In this document: positions 63,380 to 64,000 of the stretch, piece after piece
Numbering within the stretch: position 1 is the stretch's first letter
Layout of the letters: each line of letters begins with the position of its first letter
Assembly (NCBI RefSeq): GCF_014696625.1
Contig: NZ_JACJQL010000015.1
Location: 1 to 64,000 of the forward strand
Source: Nostoc parmelioides FACHB-3921
Lineage (GTDB): Bacteria > Cyanobacteriota > Cyanobacteriia > Cyanobacteriales > Nostocaceae
Length of the DNA stretch: 64,000 nt
Direction of reading: 5' to 3'
Position numbers and translations under genes: made by a program
Notes under the pieces: model-generated
The model's input: the letters and a program-made list of their open reading frames with translations, nothing else
Told to the model about the DNA's origin: nothing
Database searches by the model: none

Positions 63380-64000
63380 CTATACCCCTGTATTTCTCAG
63401 AGGGGTTTCCAGCACGTTGACATCAACTAAAGGTGTGACTTTAAAATCTTGTTTTAATAAATGAGTTTGAATTGCTTGGGTAAGGCGATCGCTAATTTCT
63501 GCATTAGATGCTGTAACTTCAGGTTGACGCTGGACATAAATCACACATAGCAGGGTATCCTGTCCCGTAATGTTGGCGCGTGTAAAGCGCACATTCGACT
63601 CGACCAATTTTGCTAAACCCACTTGTTCTATAGTCTGTTGAAGTTCAGCATTGGCTCTTTGGGCAAGGCTAGAACGTTGGAGATTGGGAGAATTGATAAA
63701 CTGCCAAGTCAGCAACCCTGCCAAGGCGACAACAGTAATCACCAATGCAAAAAAGAATACTTGTTTTTTACCGCGCTGATAGCGAGTTCCTTGAGCAGAC
63801 AGCCCAAACATACGGAACAAGAGAGCAGCCGATAAATTGATGCCGCATAGTTGCAAGAACAGCAAAAACACCGCAGAAATTACCATATCCCACCTGCCAA
63901 TTGCACTGGCCATACCGATAATTCCCGCAGGTGGGGCTAAGGAAGCCGCAACTAACATTCCTGTAGCCGCACCAGATACTAAACTACTGCGTTCTGACTG
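63380..64000 (-). CDS. DUF389 membrane protein (incomplete at window edge)
   Basis: The 3' part of a DUF389/TIGR00341-type protein. The frame is open from 64000 (SERSSLVSGAATGMLVAASLAPPAG), so its start lies outside the window. GMLVAASLAPPAGIIGMASAIG is the typical DUF389 repeat; a further helix and a C-terminal soluble part (about 120 residues with QRPEVTASNAEISDRLTQAIQTHLL) follow. Function of the family is not established. It is probably the first gene of the run of membrane-protein genes. Confidence 0.85.
   Translation of the reverse strand, partial: QSERSSLVSGAATGMLVAASLAPPAGIIGMASAIGRWDMVISAVFLLFLQLCGINLSAALLFRMFGLSAQGTRYQRGKKQVFFFALVITVVALAGLLTWQFINSPNLQRSSLAQRANAELQQTIEQVGLAKLVESNVRFTRANITGQDTLLCVIYVQRQPEVTASNAEISDRLTQAIQTHLLKQDFKVTPLVDVNVLETPLRNTGV

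Noticed and set aside
1..64000. tRNA genes, rRNA, intact transposases, prophage or restriction genes
   Set aside because: No T-loop/acceptor pattern, no rRNA signature and no recognisable transposase or phage protein was found by reading both strands; a tRNAscan or HMM search would settle it.

Overview
The window looks like chromosomal DNA of a filamentous, Nostoc/Anabaena-type cyanobacterium. The octamer GCGATCGC (HIP1) recurs throughout. There are three tandem high-light-inducible (Hlip) genes, a cyanobacterial SLH-porin, DUF4912 domains, a pentapeptide-repeat/J-domain protein, and intergenic regions full of heptameric tandem repeats and small dispersed repeats. I saw no rRNA, tRNA, CRISPR array, prophage or intact transposase.

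Layout. 0-6 kb: small conserved proteins, a glycosyltransferase-like protein, an SLH porin split by a one-base frameshift, and a Ser/Thr kinase. 6-13.7 kb: a Kdp potassium-pump operon (kdpA-kdpB-kdpG/F-like-kdpC, minus strand), divergent from a histidine kinase/NarL-type regulator pair; their shared 640-bp intergenic region carries helically phased CGTTTAG motifs. 13.7-24.5 kb: a glycoside-hydrolase-like protein, LysR / DJ-1 / F420-type reductase genes, hisD, mutL, and a PstS-like/DUF4912 fusion. 25-28 kb: an ABC-2 permease, DoxX, and a DAHP synthase preceded by an aromatic-rich leader peptide with a textbook attenuator and, upstream, a second terminator-bearing RNA. 28-42.4 kb: zinc-ribbon, J-domain, methyltransferase, monooxygenase, Hlip, giant repeat-protein, carotenoid-desaturase-like and histidine-kinase genes. 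42.8-49 kb: two c-di-AMP (ydaO-yuaA) riboswitches, one before an NrtA/CmpA-type ABC transporter and one before a universal-stress-protein/ion-transporter pair. 49-52.6 kb: coiled-coil, OmpA-domain, Ras-like GTPase and PAS-like genes in a row. 52.9-57 kb: a TRAP 2-oxoacid-type transporter, its binding protein separated from the membrane subunits by a LuxR regulator and a DJ-1 remnant. 57-64 kb: acetyltransferase, ureidoglycolate-lyase-like and secreted proteins, then a minus-strand run of membrane proteins (DUF2238, DUF2254, MscS, voltage-sensor channel, DUF389).

Themes. Ion and turgor control recurs: Kdp, two c-di-AMP riboswitches, MscS, an unusual channel and an ArsB/P-type permease. The strongest new-looking items are the aromatic leader/attenuator of the DAHP synthase, the paired c-di-AMP riboswitches bracketing an ABC transporter of unknown substrate, the phased operator array of the divergent Kdp/two-component locus, and the small-GTPase/OmpA gene set. 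Mobile-element traces are MITE-like: at least four families of 80-170 bp inverted-repeat elements, one placed exactly at a stop codon inside the ABC operon. All family assignments are by eye from motifs; no database search was possible.
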